In this document: positions 18,669-26,666 of the stretch, piece by piece
Layout of the letters: each line of letters starts with the position of its first letter
How positions within the stretch are numbered: the stretch's first letter is position 1
Assembly: GCA_017411385.1 (NCBI GenBank)
Contig: JAFQQF010000002.1
Location: 26,651-90,650 of the forward strand
DNA length: 64,000 bases
Origin: Ruminococcus sp.
GTDB lineage: Bacteria > Bacillota > Clostridia > Oscillospirales > Acutalibacteraceae
Reading direction: 5' to 3'
Notes under the pieces: generated by a model
The model's database searches: none
What the model was told of the DNA's origin: nothing
Seen by the model: only the letters and a program-made list of their open reading frames with translations
Translations under genes and position numbers: made by a program

Positions 18669-19305
18669 TTTTATATTTGCGTTTTGGAATTCTGTGTGTG
18701 CTTTGGTTGGGATATTTTATTCTTGACCATAGCAGGATGATGACCTGACCGGGGATTCCCAGAGTGTAGAGAATCCAGAAGTTAAAACCAAAGGGTAAGA
18801 ACGATATGTGCAGGGAAATCAGCACTGTCCACACAAGCAGGGAAATGATTATGTAGTTTCTGCGTCGGTTGAACCATAATGAGTTAAACACAAGCCAAAC
18901 AATCATTGATACAGGCAGGGCATACATAAAAGCTAAGGTGTGTAGAAAGTTTGTTTCCAAGGGAACCATATCCAGCACAACGAAGGCAATGGTAGCAATT
19001 AACCACACCAGAAGTATGCACATACCTGTGATGAAAATGTGGTTTTTCTTACGGTTGGCATCTTTGAGCTTCATTCCCGAATCATCCACATCCTTGTGCG
19101 GAGTTACAAGGTAGTCAAGGTTTACACCGAAGATTTCTGCAATGTGCATCAGAACGGTAACATCAGGGATTGATTCGCCTCGTTCCCATTTTGACACTGC
19201 CTTATCGGAATAGTTAAGCTCGCCTGCAAGGTCAATCTGAGTCATACCCTTTGCAAGTCGAAGCTGTGTTATGTTTTTTGCAATGATTGATTTTATTTCG
19301 TCCAT
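18655..19305 (-). CDS. XRE-family regulator with C-terminal membrane domain
   Basis: 216 residues. The N-terminal helix-turn-helix (residues 8-62) reads ITQLRLAKGMTQIDLAGELN, YSDKAVSKWERGESIPDVTVL, the standard Cro/C1 type. The rest has four hydrophobic helices (residues ~85-195) and a basic tail. Membrane-tethered XRE regulators of this form are common in Clostridia and are often autoregulatory or respond to envelope signals, but no ligand can be read. An AGGAGGA site precedes the ATG. Confidence 0.87.
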   Translation of the reverse strand: MDEIKSIIAKNITQLRLAKGMTQIDLAGELNYSDKAVSKWERGESIPDVTVLMHIAEIFGVNLDYLVTPHKDVDDSGMKLKDANRKKNHIFITGMCILLVWLIATIAFVVLDMVPLETNFLHTLAFMYALPVSMIVWLVFNSLWFNRRRNYIIISLLVWTVLISLHISFLPFGFNFWILYTLGIPGQVIILLWSRIKYPNQSTHRIPKRKYKNKEQ

Positions 19306-19409
19306 AGTGTCCTCCTCTTGAGGGTTAATTGTTTGTCATGAAAGCGTCTGACGTGCTTGTTAGATAAGCGACTTTTATGCTGTAAATATGTAAAGTAAAA
19401 GCGATTCTT

Positions 19410-19431
19410 CTGTAGAGTTGCAATTCTACAG
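19410..19431. promoter_or_regulatory. 22-bp palindrome, candidate operator
   Basis: The two 11-base halves CTGTAGAGTTG and CAATTCTACAG are reverse complements except for one G/T pair, with no spacer. It lies between the XRE gene start and its promoter. A related interrupted copy (GTAGAGTTG ... CAACTTCTAC) is at about 19515-19540. Symmetry without a loop suggests a dimeric protein site, possibly for the XRE protein itself. Confidence 0.45.
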
Positions 19432-19447
19432 GAGTTTTTGCATGTAT

Positions 19448-19476
19448 ATCATACCATATTTTTTTTGCTAAATCAA
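19448..19476 (-). promoter_or_regulatory. promoter of the XRE regulator
   Basis: Minus-strand TTGATT (19471-19476), 17-base spacer, TATGAT (19448-19453). Confidence 0.55.
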
Positions 19477-19583
19477 TGCCTGAAACTGTGAATTTTACTG
19501 GGCTTCTACTGTGAGTAGAGTTGATTTTTGCAACTTCTACGCATAAGGGGAGTACCTGTATAGAGAAAAAATACATCTGTAGG

Positions 19584-19612
19584 TTGAGTGCGCAAGGCGA
19601 TGGGCATATAAT
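19584..19612 (+). promoter_or_regulatory. promoter of the HlyIII-GT8-PlsC operon
   Basis: TTGAGT (19584-19589), 17-base spacer, TATAAT (19607-19612). A short GC-rich hairpin (GTCCGAC ... GTCCGGC region) follows in the leader. Confidence 0.55.
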
Positions 19613-19672
19613 ATGCGTGTTAATTTTATTGTCCGACTTTTGTCCGGCTTTTTTTGAAGGAAGGTAACTGTA

Positions 19673-20359
19673 ATGACTAAAGTAAGAACTCCGCGAACAA
19701 AACTCAAGGACAGAGTATTGCCTGATTACACTCGCGGTGAAGAAATTTTTAATATGGTTTCTCATATTGTAGGTGGCGGCTTCGGCGTGATTGCCCTTGT
19801 GTTGGGAGTTGTGTTTTCAGCACTCAAAGGGGACCCTTGGGCGGTGGTCAGCTGTGCAATCTACGGAGCATCCCTAATTATTCTTTATACAATGTCCAGT
19901 GTGTATCACGGACTTGTGCCCGAAGGCGCTAAAAAGGTTATGCAGGTTTTAGACCATTGCACCATTTATTTTCTCATAGGCGGAACCTACACTCCCATTG
20001 TTTTGTGTGCTATCCGCGATGTTTCTCCTGCATGGGCTTGGACACTGTTTGGCATTGTGTGGGGACTTGCTGCTGTGGGTATAGTGTTTGCCGCTATTGA
20101 CCACAAAAAGTACTCAAAGTTTTCAATGGCTTGCTATATCGGTATGGGTTGGTGTGTTGTAATTGCCGCTAAGGCTACCTTGCAGGCAATACCTCTGAGA
20201 GGCCTTATGTGGCTTCTTCTGGGCGGCATTGCATATACAATAGGTGCTGTAATTTATGTAATCGGCAAAAAAAAGAGATATATGCATTCTGTGTTTCACA
20301 TCTTTTGTCTTTTAGGAAGCATATTTCAGTTTGTCTGCATTTTCTTTTATGTTATCTGA
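19673..20359 (+). CDS. hemolysin III / YqfA-type membrane protein
   Basis: 228 residues with seven predicted membrane helices. Conserved family features are the N-terminal GEEIFNMVSHIVGGGFG, YTMSSVYHGLVP with the conserved His, VLDHCTIYFLIGGTYTPI, and the C-terminal MHSVFHIFCLLGS. Members relate to the PAQR/CREST superfamily of putative membrane hydrolases; the hemolysin name is historical. It is the first gene of a close-packed run with two glycosyltransferases and two acyltransferases, which suggests a role in membrane lipid or envelope metabolism here. Confidence 0.92.
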   Translation: MTKVRTPRTKLKDRVLPDYTRGEEIFNMVSHIVGGGFGVIALVLGVVFSALKGDPWAVVSCAIYGASLIILYTMSSVYHGLVPEGAKKVMQVLDHCTIYFLIGGTYTPIVLCAIRDVSPAWAWTLFGIVWGLAAVGIVFAAIDHKKYSKFSMACYIGMGWCVVIAAKATLQAIPLRGLMWLLLGGIAYTIGAVIYVIGKKKRYMHSVFHIFCLLGSIFQFVCIFFYVI

Positions 20360-20364
20360 TTGCT

Positions 20365-21222
20365 ATGAACATTTTGTATAGTGGAGATAAAAATATAGCA
20401 GACGGACTTATACTTTCCTTACTGTCTTTGACTGAGCATTGCACGGAACCCCTCAGAGTTTATGTGCTGACAATGAATTACAAAGATGATGACAGAGTGT
20501 GTGAGGCATTACCTGATTCATTCGCATACTTTTTGAATGAGTTTCTCAGAAAGAAAAATCCTGAAAGCTTTCTTAAACTCTATGATGTTTCTGCTCGTTT
20601 TGGGCGTGAGGTTCCCTCTGCTAATATAAAAACAAGATTTACCCCCGGTTGTATGCTCAGACTTTTTGCGGATGAGGTGGAAGATATTCCTTCAAAGATT
20701 TTGTATCTTGACAACGATGTGCTTTGTCGCGGGGATATATCCGAAATATACAATACCGACATTACTGATTTCGAGCTGGCAGGGGTGCCTGATTATTACG
20801 GCAGATGGTTTTTTAGCCGTAAGCCTTTTAAGTTTGATTATCTGAATTCAGGTGTTTTGCTTTTGAATATGGATAAAATCAGAAGTACGGGGCTTTTCAA
20901 AAAAAGTCGAGAACTTTGCTGTGAGAAGCAGATGTTTATGCCTGACCAATCTGCACTTAACAAGCTTTGCGCTGAAAAGAAAATTCTGCCTAGGAAATAT
21001 AACGAACAGAGAAAGCTGAAAACCGATACTGTGCTTCAGCACTTTACTACTAGCTTTCGCTTTTTTCCTTATATACACACAGTGACAGTCAAGCCGTGGC
21101 ATATAGACAAGCTTCACAATGTGCTAGGACTTTACTGCTATGATGAGCTTTTTGAAAAATATATGCAACTAAAAAAAGAATATACAAAAGCGATTGAAGA
21201 TTACAAGGAGGCTGTAATATGA
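20365..21222 (+). CDS. family 8 glycosyltransferase (first of two)
   Basis: 285 residues. The frame is open upstream into the HlyIII gene, but MNILYSGDKNIADGLILSL is a normal GT8 N-terminus and its ATG lies five bases after the HlyIII stop; no clear ribosome binding site is seen, so translation is probably coupled. The metal-binding DxD is in ILYLDNDVLCRGDI, followed by LNSGVLLLNMDKI and PDQSALNKL, and a C-terminal HFT/KPWH segment. GT8 enzymes use UDP-glucose or UDP-galactose with retention. The acceptor is unknown. Confidence 0.9.
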   Translation: MNILYSGDKNIADGLILSLLSLTEHCTEPLRVYVLTMNYKDDDRVCEALPDSFAYFLNEFLRKKNPESFLKLYDVSARFGREVPSANIKTRFTPGCMLRLFADEVEDIPSKILYLDNDVLCRGDISEIYNTDITDFELAGVPDYYGRWFFSRKPFKFDYLNSGVLLLNMDKIRSTGLFKKSRELCCEKQMFMPDQSALNKLCAEKKILPRKYNEQRKLKTDTVLQHFTTSFRFFPYIHTVTVKPWHIDKLHNVLGLYCYDELFEKYMQLKKEYTKAIEDYKEAVI

Positions 21223-22175
21223 ATAAAAATGTAATTCCTGTATTTTTTACTATTGATGACGGATACGCACCTTTTTTGAGTGTTGCCTTAGGCTCTGCTA
21301 TCAAAAATTCATCAAAAGAAAACAATTATAAAGCAATTATCCTCCACGAGGATTTGAGCAAAGAGAATATAGAAAAGCTTCAGAGTCTTGCTACAGATAA
21401 CTTTACTGTAGAGTTTGTCCAGATGAAAGATGGTCTTGAGAGTATTACCGACAGAATGTCAAACCGACTTCGTTGCGACTACTTTACTCTTACCATATAT
21501 TTCCGTCTGTTTATACCTGCAATGTTCCCTCAGTTCGACAAGGGCATTTATATTGACAGCGATGTGGTTGTTAAGGGCGATTTAGCAGAGCTTTTTGAAA
21601 CAGAGCTTGGTGATAATTACATCGGTGCCTGTGCAGATAAATCCGTAGTGGATGTGCCTCCTCTGGCACGCTATATGGAAGAAGCCGTGGGCGTTGACCG
21701 TCATAGCTATATAAACTCAGGTGTGCTTCTTATGAACCTTAAGAAGCTTCGCGAGGTTGAGCTTGACAGCCATTTTCTGAGCTTGCTTAATACATATCAT
21801 TTTGACTGTATTGCCCCCGATCAGGATTACCTCAATGCAATGTGCTCGGGAAAAATTCTGTATCTTTCAGACGCTTGGGATGCGATGCCGACAGAGGATA
21901 AGCCTGAGATTGAGGATGTAAAAATCATTCATTACAACCTGTTTTCTAAGCCTTGGTGTTATGATAATATCCAGTATGGCGATGTGTTCTGGGATTACGC
22001 ACAGGACTCTGAATATCTGGAAGATATAATAGCATACAAGGAAAGCTATTCAGACGAGCAGAAGGAGTCAGACAGCAAGTGCCTGCAGCTTCTTGTAAAC
22101 CGCGGTGCTCAGATTGCTGCATCACAGATTACGTTCAAAAGAGTTTTTGAAAGCGGAGAGAAGGTCAGATTATGA
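21219..22175 (+). CDS. family 8 glycosyltransferase (second of two)
   Basis: 318 residues; the start overlaps the previous stop by four bases (ATGA) and AAGGAGGCTGT precedes it. N-terminal IPVFFTIDDGYAPFLSVALGS, DxD in GIYIDSDVVVKGDLAELF, HSYINSGVLLMNLKKLRE, and the C-terminal IIHYNLFSKPWCYD give a complete GT8 (LgtC/GspA-like) enzyme. It is related to but clearly diverged from its upstream neighbour. The pair followed by PlsC-type acyltransferases points to glycolipid or glycosylated envelope polymer synthesis. Confidence 0.92.
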   Translation: MNKNVIPVFFTIDDGYAPFLSVALGSAIKNSSKENNYKAIILHEDLSKENIEKLQSLATDNFTVEFVQMKDGLESITDRMSNRLRCDYFTLTIYFRLFIPAMFPQFDKGIYIDSDVVVKGDLAELFETELGDNYIGACADKSVVDVPPLARYMEEAVGVDRHSYINSGVLLMNLKKLREVELDSHFLSLLNTYHFDCIAPDQDYLNAMCSGKILYLSDAWDAMPTEDKPEIEDVKIIHYNLFSKPWCYDNIQYGDVFWDYAQDSEYLEDIIAYKESYSDEQKESDSKCLQLLVNRGAQIAASQITFKRVFESGEKVRL

Positions 22176-23044
22176 TTATCGGAGATAAAAGAGAGCTTGT
22201 AATTGAGAATATAAGCACCGCTGCCCAGAATGGTGATTTTCACACTAAGGTAGAGGTTGGCGACCCTGTACTCACACATGAGGAAAGTGTGCGTATTATT
22301 GAAACTTACCTTGATAAATCCGACACTCTTTCATTCAAAGCAAAATCATACGTAGCAAGAAAGATTGCAAACCTTCTGACACGTACTTTGAATAAAAATA
22401 CAGAGATTAAAGGATTTGAAAATCTTGACGGGCTTACAGGTGGTGCAATCATCACAAGTAACCATTTTAGTCCTCTGGATAATACCGCAGTCAGACATTT
22501 AACACGTAAGCTTGGCAAAAAGCGTATTAACATTGTCAGTCAGGAAACAAATCTTGCAATGCCCGGTCTTGTAGGCTTCCTTATGAACTATGCAGATATT
22601 ATTCCCATTGCTGACAATAAACGTTATATGCAGAGAGATTTTATGTCTATTCTCTCTGATTTACTGCAAAATGATGAGTATGTGCTTATTTATCCTGAGC
22701 AGGAAATGTGGTTTAATTACCGCAAGCCAAGACCTCTCAAGCGCGGTGCATATTACTATGCAGCAAAGCTTTCGGTGCCGGTTGTTTCCTGCTTCGTTGA
22801 GATGCAGGATTTGCCTCAGGAGGATACAGAGGATTTTTACAAGGTTAAATACATTGTTCATATCCTGCCTACAATTTATCCCGATAAGAATAAAACCGTA
22901 AAGGAAAACAGCATTGAAATGTGCCGTCTTGATTATGAGCAGAAGAAGCAGGCATATGAGAAAGCATACGGCAAACCTCTGGTGTATGACTTTGAGGAGG
23001 ATGACATTGCAGGTTGGATGGGAAGCGAGAAGCACACAGCATAA
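22172..23044 (+). CDS. PlsC-type lysophospholipid acyltransferase (canonical motif)
   Basis: 290 residues; start overlaps the GT8 stop by four bases. The catalytic HX4D motif is in TSNHFSPLDNTAVR (about residue 95) and the substrate-binding motif is IYPEQEMWFNYRKPRPLKRG. No strong membrane helix is apparent, so it is probably peripheral. Family members acylate 1-acyl-glycerol-3-phosphate or related lyso-lipids. About 90 residues precede the motif, longer than in minimal PlsC. Confidence 0.85.
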   Translation: MIIGDKRELVIENISTAAQNGDFHTKVEVGDPVLTHEESVRIIETYLDKSDTLSFKAKSYVARKIANLLTRTLNKNTEIKGFENLDGLTGGAIITSNHFSPLDNTAVRHLTRKLGKKRINIVSQETNLAMPGLVGFLMNYADIIPIADNKRYMQRDFMSILSDLLQNDEYVLIYPEQEMWFNYRKPRPLKRGAYYYAAKLSVPVVSCFVEMQDLPQEDTEDFYKVKYIVHILPTIYPDKNKTVKENSIEMCRLDYEQKKQAYEKAYGKPLVYDFEEDDIAGWMGSEKHTA

Positions 23045-23808
23045 TGAACAAAGAAAGAATTAGATATTATAAAGATTTCACAGAGGACTTTGAGAAGGCA
23101 CCCGAGCAGAATATGAGGCTTTCTGAGGATTACAGATACATCAGGGAGAAGCGAGGCGAGAGATTTCTCTCTGCTTTGATTTACGCTTTGGCTGTGGTGT
23201 TCGGTTTTCCCTTTTGCAAGCTTCATCTTGGTGTGAAGTATAAAAACCGCAAGGCTTTCAGAGCTGTCAAAAAACAGGGCGCTTTTATTTATGCAAATCA
23301 TACTCAGCCTGTAGGTGATGTTTTTTTGCCTGCGTTGGCATGTTTTCCTAAGAGAATCTATACAGTAGTCAGCCCCGCAAACCTGTCCTTGCCTGTGATT
23401 GGAAAGGTGTTGCCCTACTTGGGTGCTTTGCCTGTGGCTGATACTCTAAGCAATATGAAAAAATTCAATAGTGCTGTTGAAAGAAGAATCAAAGACGGTA
23501 AAATTGTTACAATCTATCCTGAGGCTCACGTGTGGGAATACTGCACACAGCTCAGACCTTTTAGCGAAACTTCCTTCAAATATCCTGTCAGACTTGGTGT
23601 GCCTGTGTTTGCCATGACGGTGACTTATCAGAAGAGGCGTTTTGGAACAAAACCAAAAACAACTGTTTATCTCGATGGACCTTTTTATTCTGATGAAAAT
23701 CTGAGTAGCCGTGACAGAGTAAATGACCTGCACCAAAGAGTATATTCCCGTATGCAAATGCGAATGCGACACAGCAACTATGATTATATAAAATATGAAC
23801 AGCTTTAA
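23044..23808 (+). CDS. PlsC-like acyltransferase with unusual HX5D motif
   Basis: 254 residues; the ATG shares one base with the preceding stop (TAATG). One hydrophobic helix (LSALIYALAVVFGFPFCKLHL) lies at residues ~40-60. The catalytic motif reads YANHTQPVGDVFL: five residues rather than four lie between His and Asp. The later motif IYPEAHVWEYCTQLRPF resembles the partner gene. Codon and base use are like the neighbours. It may be an active variant, or a partner of the canonical enzyme. Confidence 0.8.
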   Translation: MNKERIRYYKDFTEDFEKAPEQNMRLSEDYRYIREKRGERFLSALIYALAVVFGFPFCKLHLGVKYKNRKAFRAVKKQGAFIYANHTQPVGDVFLPALACFPKRIYTVVSPANLSLPVIGKVLPYLGALPVADTLSNMKKFNSAVERRIKDGKIVTIYPEAHVWEYCTQLRPFSETSFKYPVRLGVPVFAMTVTYQKRRFGTKPKTTVYLDGPFYSDENLSSRDRVNDLHQRVYSRMQMRMRHSNYDYIKYEQL

Positions 23809-23811
23809 TAC

Positions 23812-23850
23812 GAAAATCCTTTGCGTTTACGCAGGGGATTTTCTTTATTT
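23812..23850 (+). terminator. terminator after the acyltransferase operon
   Basis: Hairpin with GAAAATCC and GGATTTTC outer arms and TGCGT/ACGCA inner arms, then TTTATTTTTG. Confidence 0.78.
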
Positions 23851-23914
23851 TTGTTGCTGTAATAAGCAGAATGTGGTATATTTAATATATATTCGGAAAA
23901 ATAGGAGATGTAAA

Positions 23915-24406
23915 ATGATTATCCGCAAAGCACAGGCAGGAGATATTGAAGCTCTGCTTGATATTTATAACTACGAGGTGGAGAATACCACCGCTACTTT
24001 TGATTTGAACAAAAAGACCTTGGAGCAATGGAAAGATTGGTTTGATTGCCACAACACAGGTAACCATCCTCTGATTGTGGCAGAGGTAGAGGGACAGGTT
24101 GCAGGTTATGCATCTCTTTCTTCTTACAGAGAAAAAGAAGCCTACAAATCCACAGTTGAGCTTTCTGTTTATGTTGCAACAGATTTCCGCAGACAAGGCG
24201 TTGCAACGGCTTTAATGGAAGAAATACTTAAGCAGGCTCAAGAGGATGAGATTACTCATACCGTTGTTTCTGTTATTACAAGCGAGAATACAGAGAGTGT
24301 CAGCCTTCACGAAAAATTCGGGTTTAAGTATTGCGGTACCATTCATGAGGTCGGTGTAAAATTCGGCAGATACCTCAGTATCAGTAATTATGAATTGCAG
24401 GTATAA
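23915..24406 (+). CDS. GNAT-family N-acetyltransferase (phosphinothricin acetyltransferase-like)
   Basis: 163 residues from the ATG after AGGAGATGTAAA; the longer open frame upstream crosses a terminator and is not used. IRKAQAGDIEALLDIYNYEVENTTATFD is the start typical of the PAT/YncA group, and the acetyl-CoA loop is VATDFRRQGVATALM, followed by VVSVITSENTESVSLHEKFGF. These enzymes acetylate free amino acid analogues or amines such as methionine sulfoximine. The natural substrate is not known. Confidence 0.9.
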   Translation: MIIRKAQAGDIEALLDIYNYEVENTTATFDLNKKTLEQWKDWFDCHNTGNHPLIVAEVEGQVAGYASLSSYREKEAYKSTVELSVYVATDFRRQGVATALMEEILKQAQEDEITHTVVSVITSENTESVSLHEKFGFKYCGTIHEVGVKFGRYLSISNYELQV

Positions 24407-24446
24407 GCTGTTACTTGGTGCTTAATAATAGATTTCAGGTGAGATT

Positions 24447-24977
24447 ATGAGAAATTTTCTTGTTGTGGTTGATATGCAGAAGGATTTTGTTGACGGCTCT
24501 TTGGGTACCTTGGAGGCACAGGCAATAGTCGGAAATGTTGTGAAGAAAATTGAGAGCTTTCAGGGTGAAATATTCGTAACCTATGATACTCATTTTGAGG
24601 ATTACCTTGAAACTTCAGAGGGTAAGAAGCTTCCCGTTGAGCATTGCATTAAGGAAAGCGAGGGCTGGGAGCTTGACAAAAAGGTTGCAGAAGCCTTAAG
24701 CGGCAAAAACTACACCAAGGTTGAAAAGCTCACCTTTGGCTCAGTTGACCTTCCTAAGCTTATAAAAGACAGAGCGGGGAACGAGGATTTCACCGTAGAG
24801 CTTGTGGGACTTTGCACAGATATTTGTGTGGTGTCTAATGCCCTTGTGCTGAAGGCTAATTTCCCTGAAAAGAAAATTACTGTCGATGCCTCTTGCTGTG
24901 CAGGGGTGACTTTGGAAACTCACAACCACGCGCTGAGTGTTATGAGAATGTGTCAGATTGATATCATCGGCGAGTGA
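24447..24977 (+). CDS. isochorismatase-like cysteine hydrolase, probable nicotinamidase
   Basis: 176 residues. The Asp of the catalytic triad is in LVVVDMQKDFVDGSLG, the metal-side His in TYDTHFEDYLETSEGKKLP and PVEHCI, the Lys in YTKVEKLTFGS, and the Cys nucleophile in ELVGLCTDICVVSNAL. These match the nicotinamidase branch of the family. It is followed 23 bases later by nadE, so deamidation of nicotinamide to nicotinate in NAD recycling is the best reading. A related amidase activity cannot be excluded. Confidence 0.88.
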   Translation: MRNFLVVVDMQKDFVDGSLGTLEAQAIVGNVVKKIESFQGEIFVTYDTHFEDYLETSEGKKLPVEHCIKESEGWELDKKVAEALSGKNYTKVEKLTFGSVDLPKLIKDRAGNEDFTVELVGLCTDICVVSNALVLKANFPEKKITVDASCCAGVTLETHNHALSVMRMCQIDIIGE

Positions 24978-25000
24978 ATTGATAAGAAAAGGGTGAAAAT

Positions 25001-25732
25001 ATGTTTGATGTAAAAAAGGTGACTGAACAGTGTGTTCAGTGGATAAGAGAGTTTTTTGAAGACAACGGCAAAGACTGCAATGCGGTTGTTGGTATTTCAG
25101 GAGGCAAGGACAGCTCAGTTGCGGCGGCTCTGTGCGTAAAAGCTCTGGGAGTTGACAGAGTTATTGGTGTGCTTATGCCTTGCGGTGAACAGCACGACAT
25201 CGACGCGGCTTACAGCCTTGTAAATCACTTAGGTATAAAGCACTATGTAGTCAATATAAAGGATGCGGTTGAGGGAGTAAAAGGTGCTATGCCTGAAAGT
25301 TTAAAGCTAACCTCTCAGAGTCTTACCAATCTTCCTGCACGAATTCGTATGACAACTCTCTATGCGGTTTCTCAGAGTGTTAACGGCAGGGTTGTTAATA
25401 CCTGTAACCTCAGTGAGGATTGGGTGGGATACTCTACACGCTACGGTGATGCGGCAGGAGATTTCAGCCCTATGTGCCACCTGACTGTTACCGAGGTTAA
25501 GGAGATTGGCAGATACTTAGGACTTCCCTCATCCTTGGTGGACAAAACTCCCATTGACGGACTCTCAGGAAAAACCGACGAGGAAAATTTAGGCTTTACC
25601 TATGCTGTGCTTGACCGCTACATCCGCACAGGAGAGATTGAGGATGAGGAAACCAAGAACCTCATTGACAGGCGTCACAAGGCAAACCTTTTTAAGCTGG
25701 AGCTTATGCCTCAGTTCAAGCCTGAGCTTTAA
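25001..25732 (+). CDS. nadE: ammonia-dependent NAD(+) synthetase
   Basis: 243 residues. The PP-loop is VVGISGGKDSSVAAAL; further NadE features are LPARIRMTTLYAVSQ, VNTCNLSEDWVGYSTRYGDAAGDFSP and PIDGLSGKTDEENLGFTYAVLD. It converts nicotinate adenine dinucleotide to NAD using ATP and ammonia. The glutaminase (nitrilase) domain of the long form is absent, so free ammonia should be the nitrogen donor. A AAAAGGGTGAAAAT site precedes the ATG. Its upstream neighbour releases ammonia if it is a nicotinamidase. Confidence 0.96.
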   Translation: MFDVKKVTEQCVQWIREFFEDNGKDCNAVVGISGGKDSSVAAALCVKALGVDRVIGVLMPCGEQHDIDAAYSLVNHLGIKHYVVNIKDAVEGVKGAMPESLKLTSQSLTNLPARIRMTTLYAVSQSVNGRVVNTCNLSEDWVGYSTRYGDAAGDFSPMCHLTVTEVKEIGRYLGLPSSLVDKTPIDGLSGKTDEENLGFTYAVLDRYIRTGEIEDEETKNLIDRRHKANLFKLELMPQFKPEL

Positions 25733-25738
25733 TAAAAA

Positions 25739-26575
25739 ATGATATACTTATTGTTAGCAATTATTAGCAGTGCATTGGTTTCTGTGATTATGAGGCTCAG
25801 TACAAACAGGGTGAGAAATAACATTGGAATGCTTTCCATGAATTATCTTACTTGTCTTGTAATTGCTGCCGCCTTTTCAGGGATAACTACTTTATTCCCA
25901 AAGAGCACACAGCTTCCTCAAGCTCTGGGGCTGGGTGCAATTAACGGTGCGTTGTATTTATTTAGCTTTATACTTTTTCAGCGAAGCGTAAAGAAAAACG
26001 GTGTGGTGCTCTCATCTATCTTTATGAAGCTTGGGTTGCTTGTGCCCTTGGTGCTGTCAATTCTGATGTTTGGGGAAGCTCCCACAGTATTGCAGATAAT
26101 CGGCTTCTGCATTGCTATCGGTGCAATTATACTAATAAATTTGAAGACGGATGCCTCTGACACCCGTATGGGACCTCTCCTTATATTTTTGCTTCTTATG
26201 GGTGGTTCTGCAGATGCTATGAGCAAGATTTATGAAGAAACGGGACCGGTCAGTCTGTCCTCACAGTTCTTGTTTTACACCTTTTTGGTAGCCTTTGTGC
26301 TGTGCATAATTCTAATGCTTATAAAAAAGCAACGTATCGGCAGGAATGAAATCCTTTACGGTTGCCTTATCGGTATACCTAACTTCTTTTCCGCAAAGTT
26401 TTTGCTTCTGTCGCTGGACACCGTGCCTGCTGTTGTCGCATATCCTACCTTCAGCGTTGGAACCATTCTGGTTGTAACCTTGGTTGGGGTTGCAGTGTTT
26501 AAGGAAAGGCTCACAATCAAACAGATAATCGCTGCTTGTGCAATTCTCACAGCGCTGGTAATGCTTAATGTCTGA
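25739..26575 (+). CDS. EamA/DMT-family permease
   Basis: 278 residues, about ten hydrophobic helices in two halves of the EamA fold (SALVSVIMRLSTN, IGAINGALYLFSFILFQRS; second half KIYEETGPVSLSSQFLFYTFL and VAYPTFSVGTILVVTLVGVAVFKERL). Members export or import small metabolites; substrate unknown. The start lies six bases after the nadE stop with no good ribosome binding site, suggesting coupled translation. Confidence 0.85.
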   Translation: MIYLLLAIISSALVSVIMRLSTNRVRNNIGMLSMNYLTCLVIAAAFSGITTLFPKSTQLPQALGLGAINGALYLFSFILFQRSVKKNGVVLSSIFMKLGLLVPLVLSILMFGEAPTVLQIIGFCIAIGAIILINLKTDASDTRMGPLLIFLLLMGGSADAMSKIYEETGPVSLSSQFLFYTFLVAFVLCIILMLIKKQRIGRNEILYGCLIGIPNFFSAKFLLLSLDTVPAVVAYPTFSVGTILVVTLVGVAVFKERLTIKQIIAACAILTALVMLNV

Positions 26576-26602
26576 CCTATATATTAATTAATATGTAAAT
26601 AA

Positions 26603-26642
26603 TGAAAGCCACCCGAACCTATGAAAGTTTGGGTGGCTTTTG
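26603..26642. terminator. terminator between DMT permease and trkH
   Basis: Arms AAAGCCACCC and GGGTGGCTTT around a ~17-base middle, followed by TTGCGTG; usable by both convergent genes. Confidence 0.78.
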
Positions 26643-26666
26643 CGTGTATAATATTTTATTTGAGAA

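Noticed and set aside
19325-19765. 146-codon minus-strand frame upstream of the XRE gene
   Set aside because: It covers promoters and palindromes and overlaps the HlyIII gene start; no ribosome binding site is seen.
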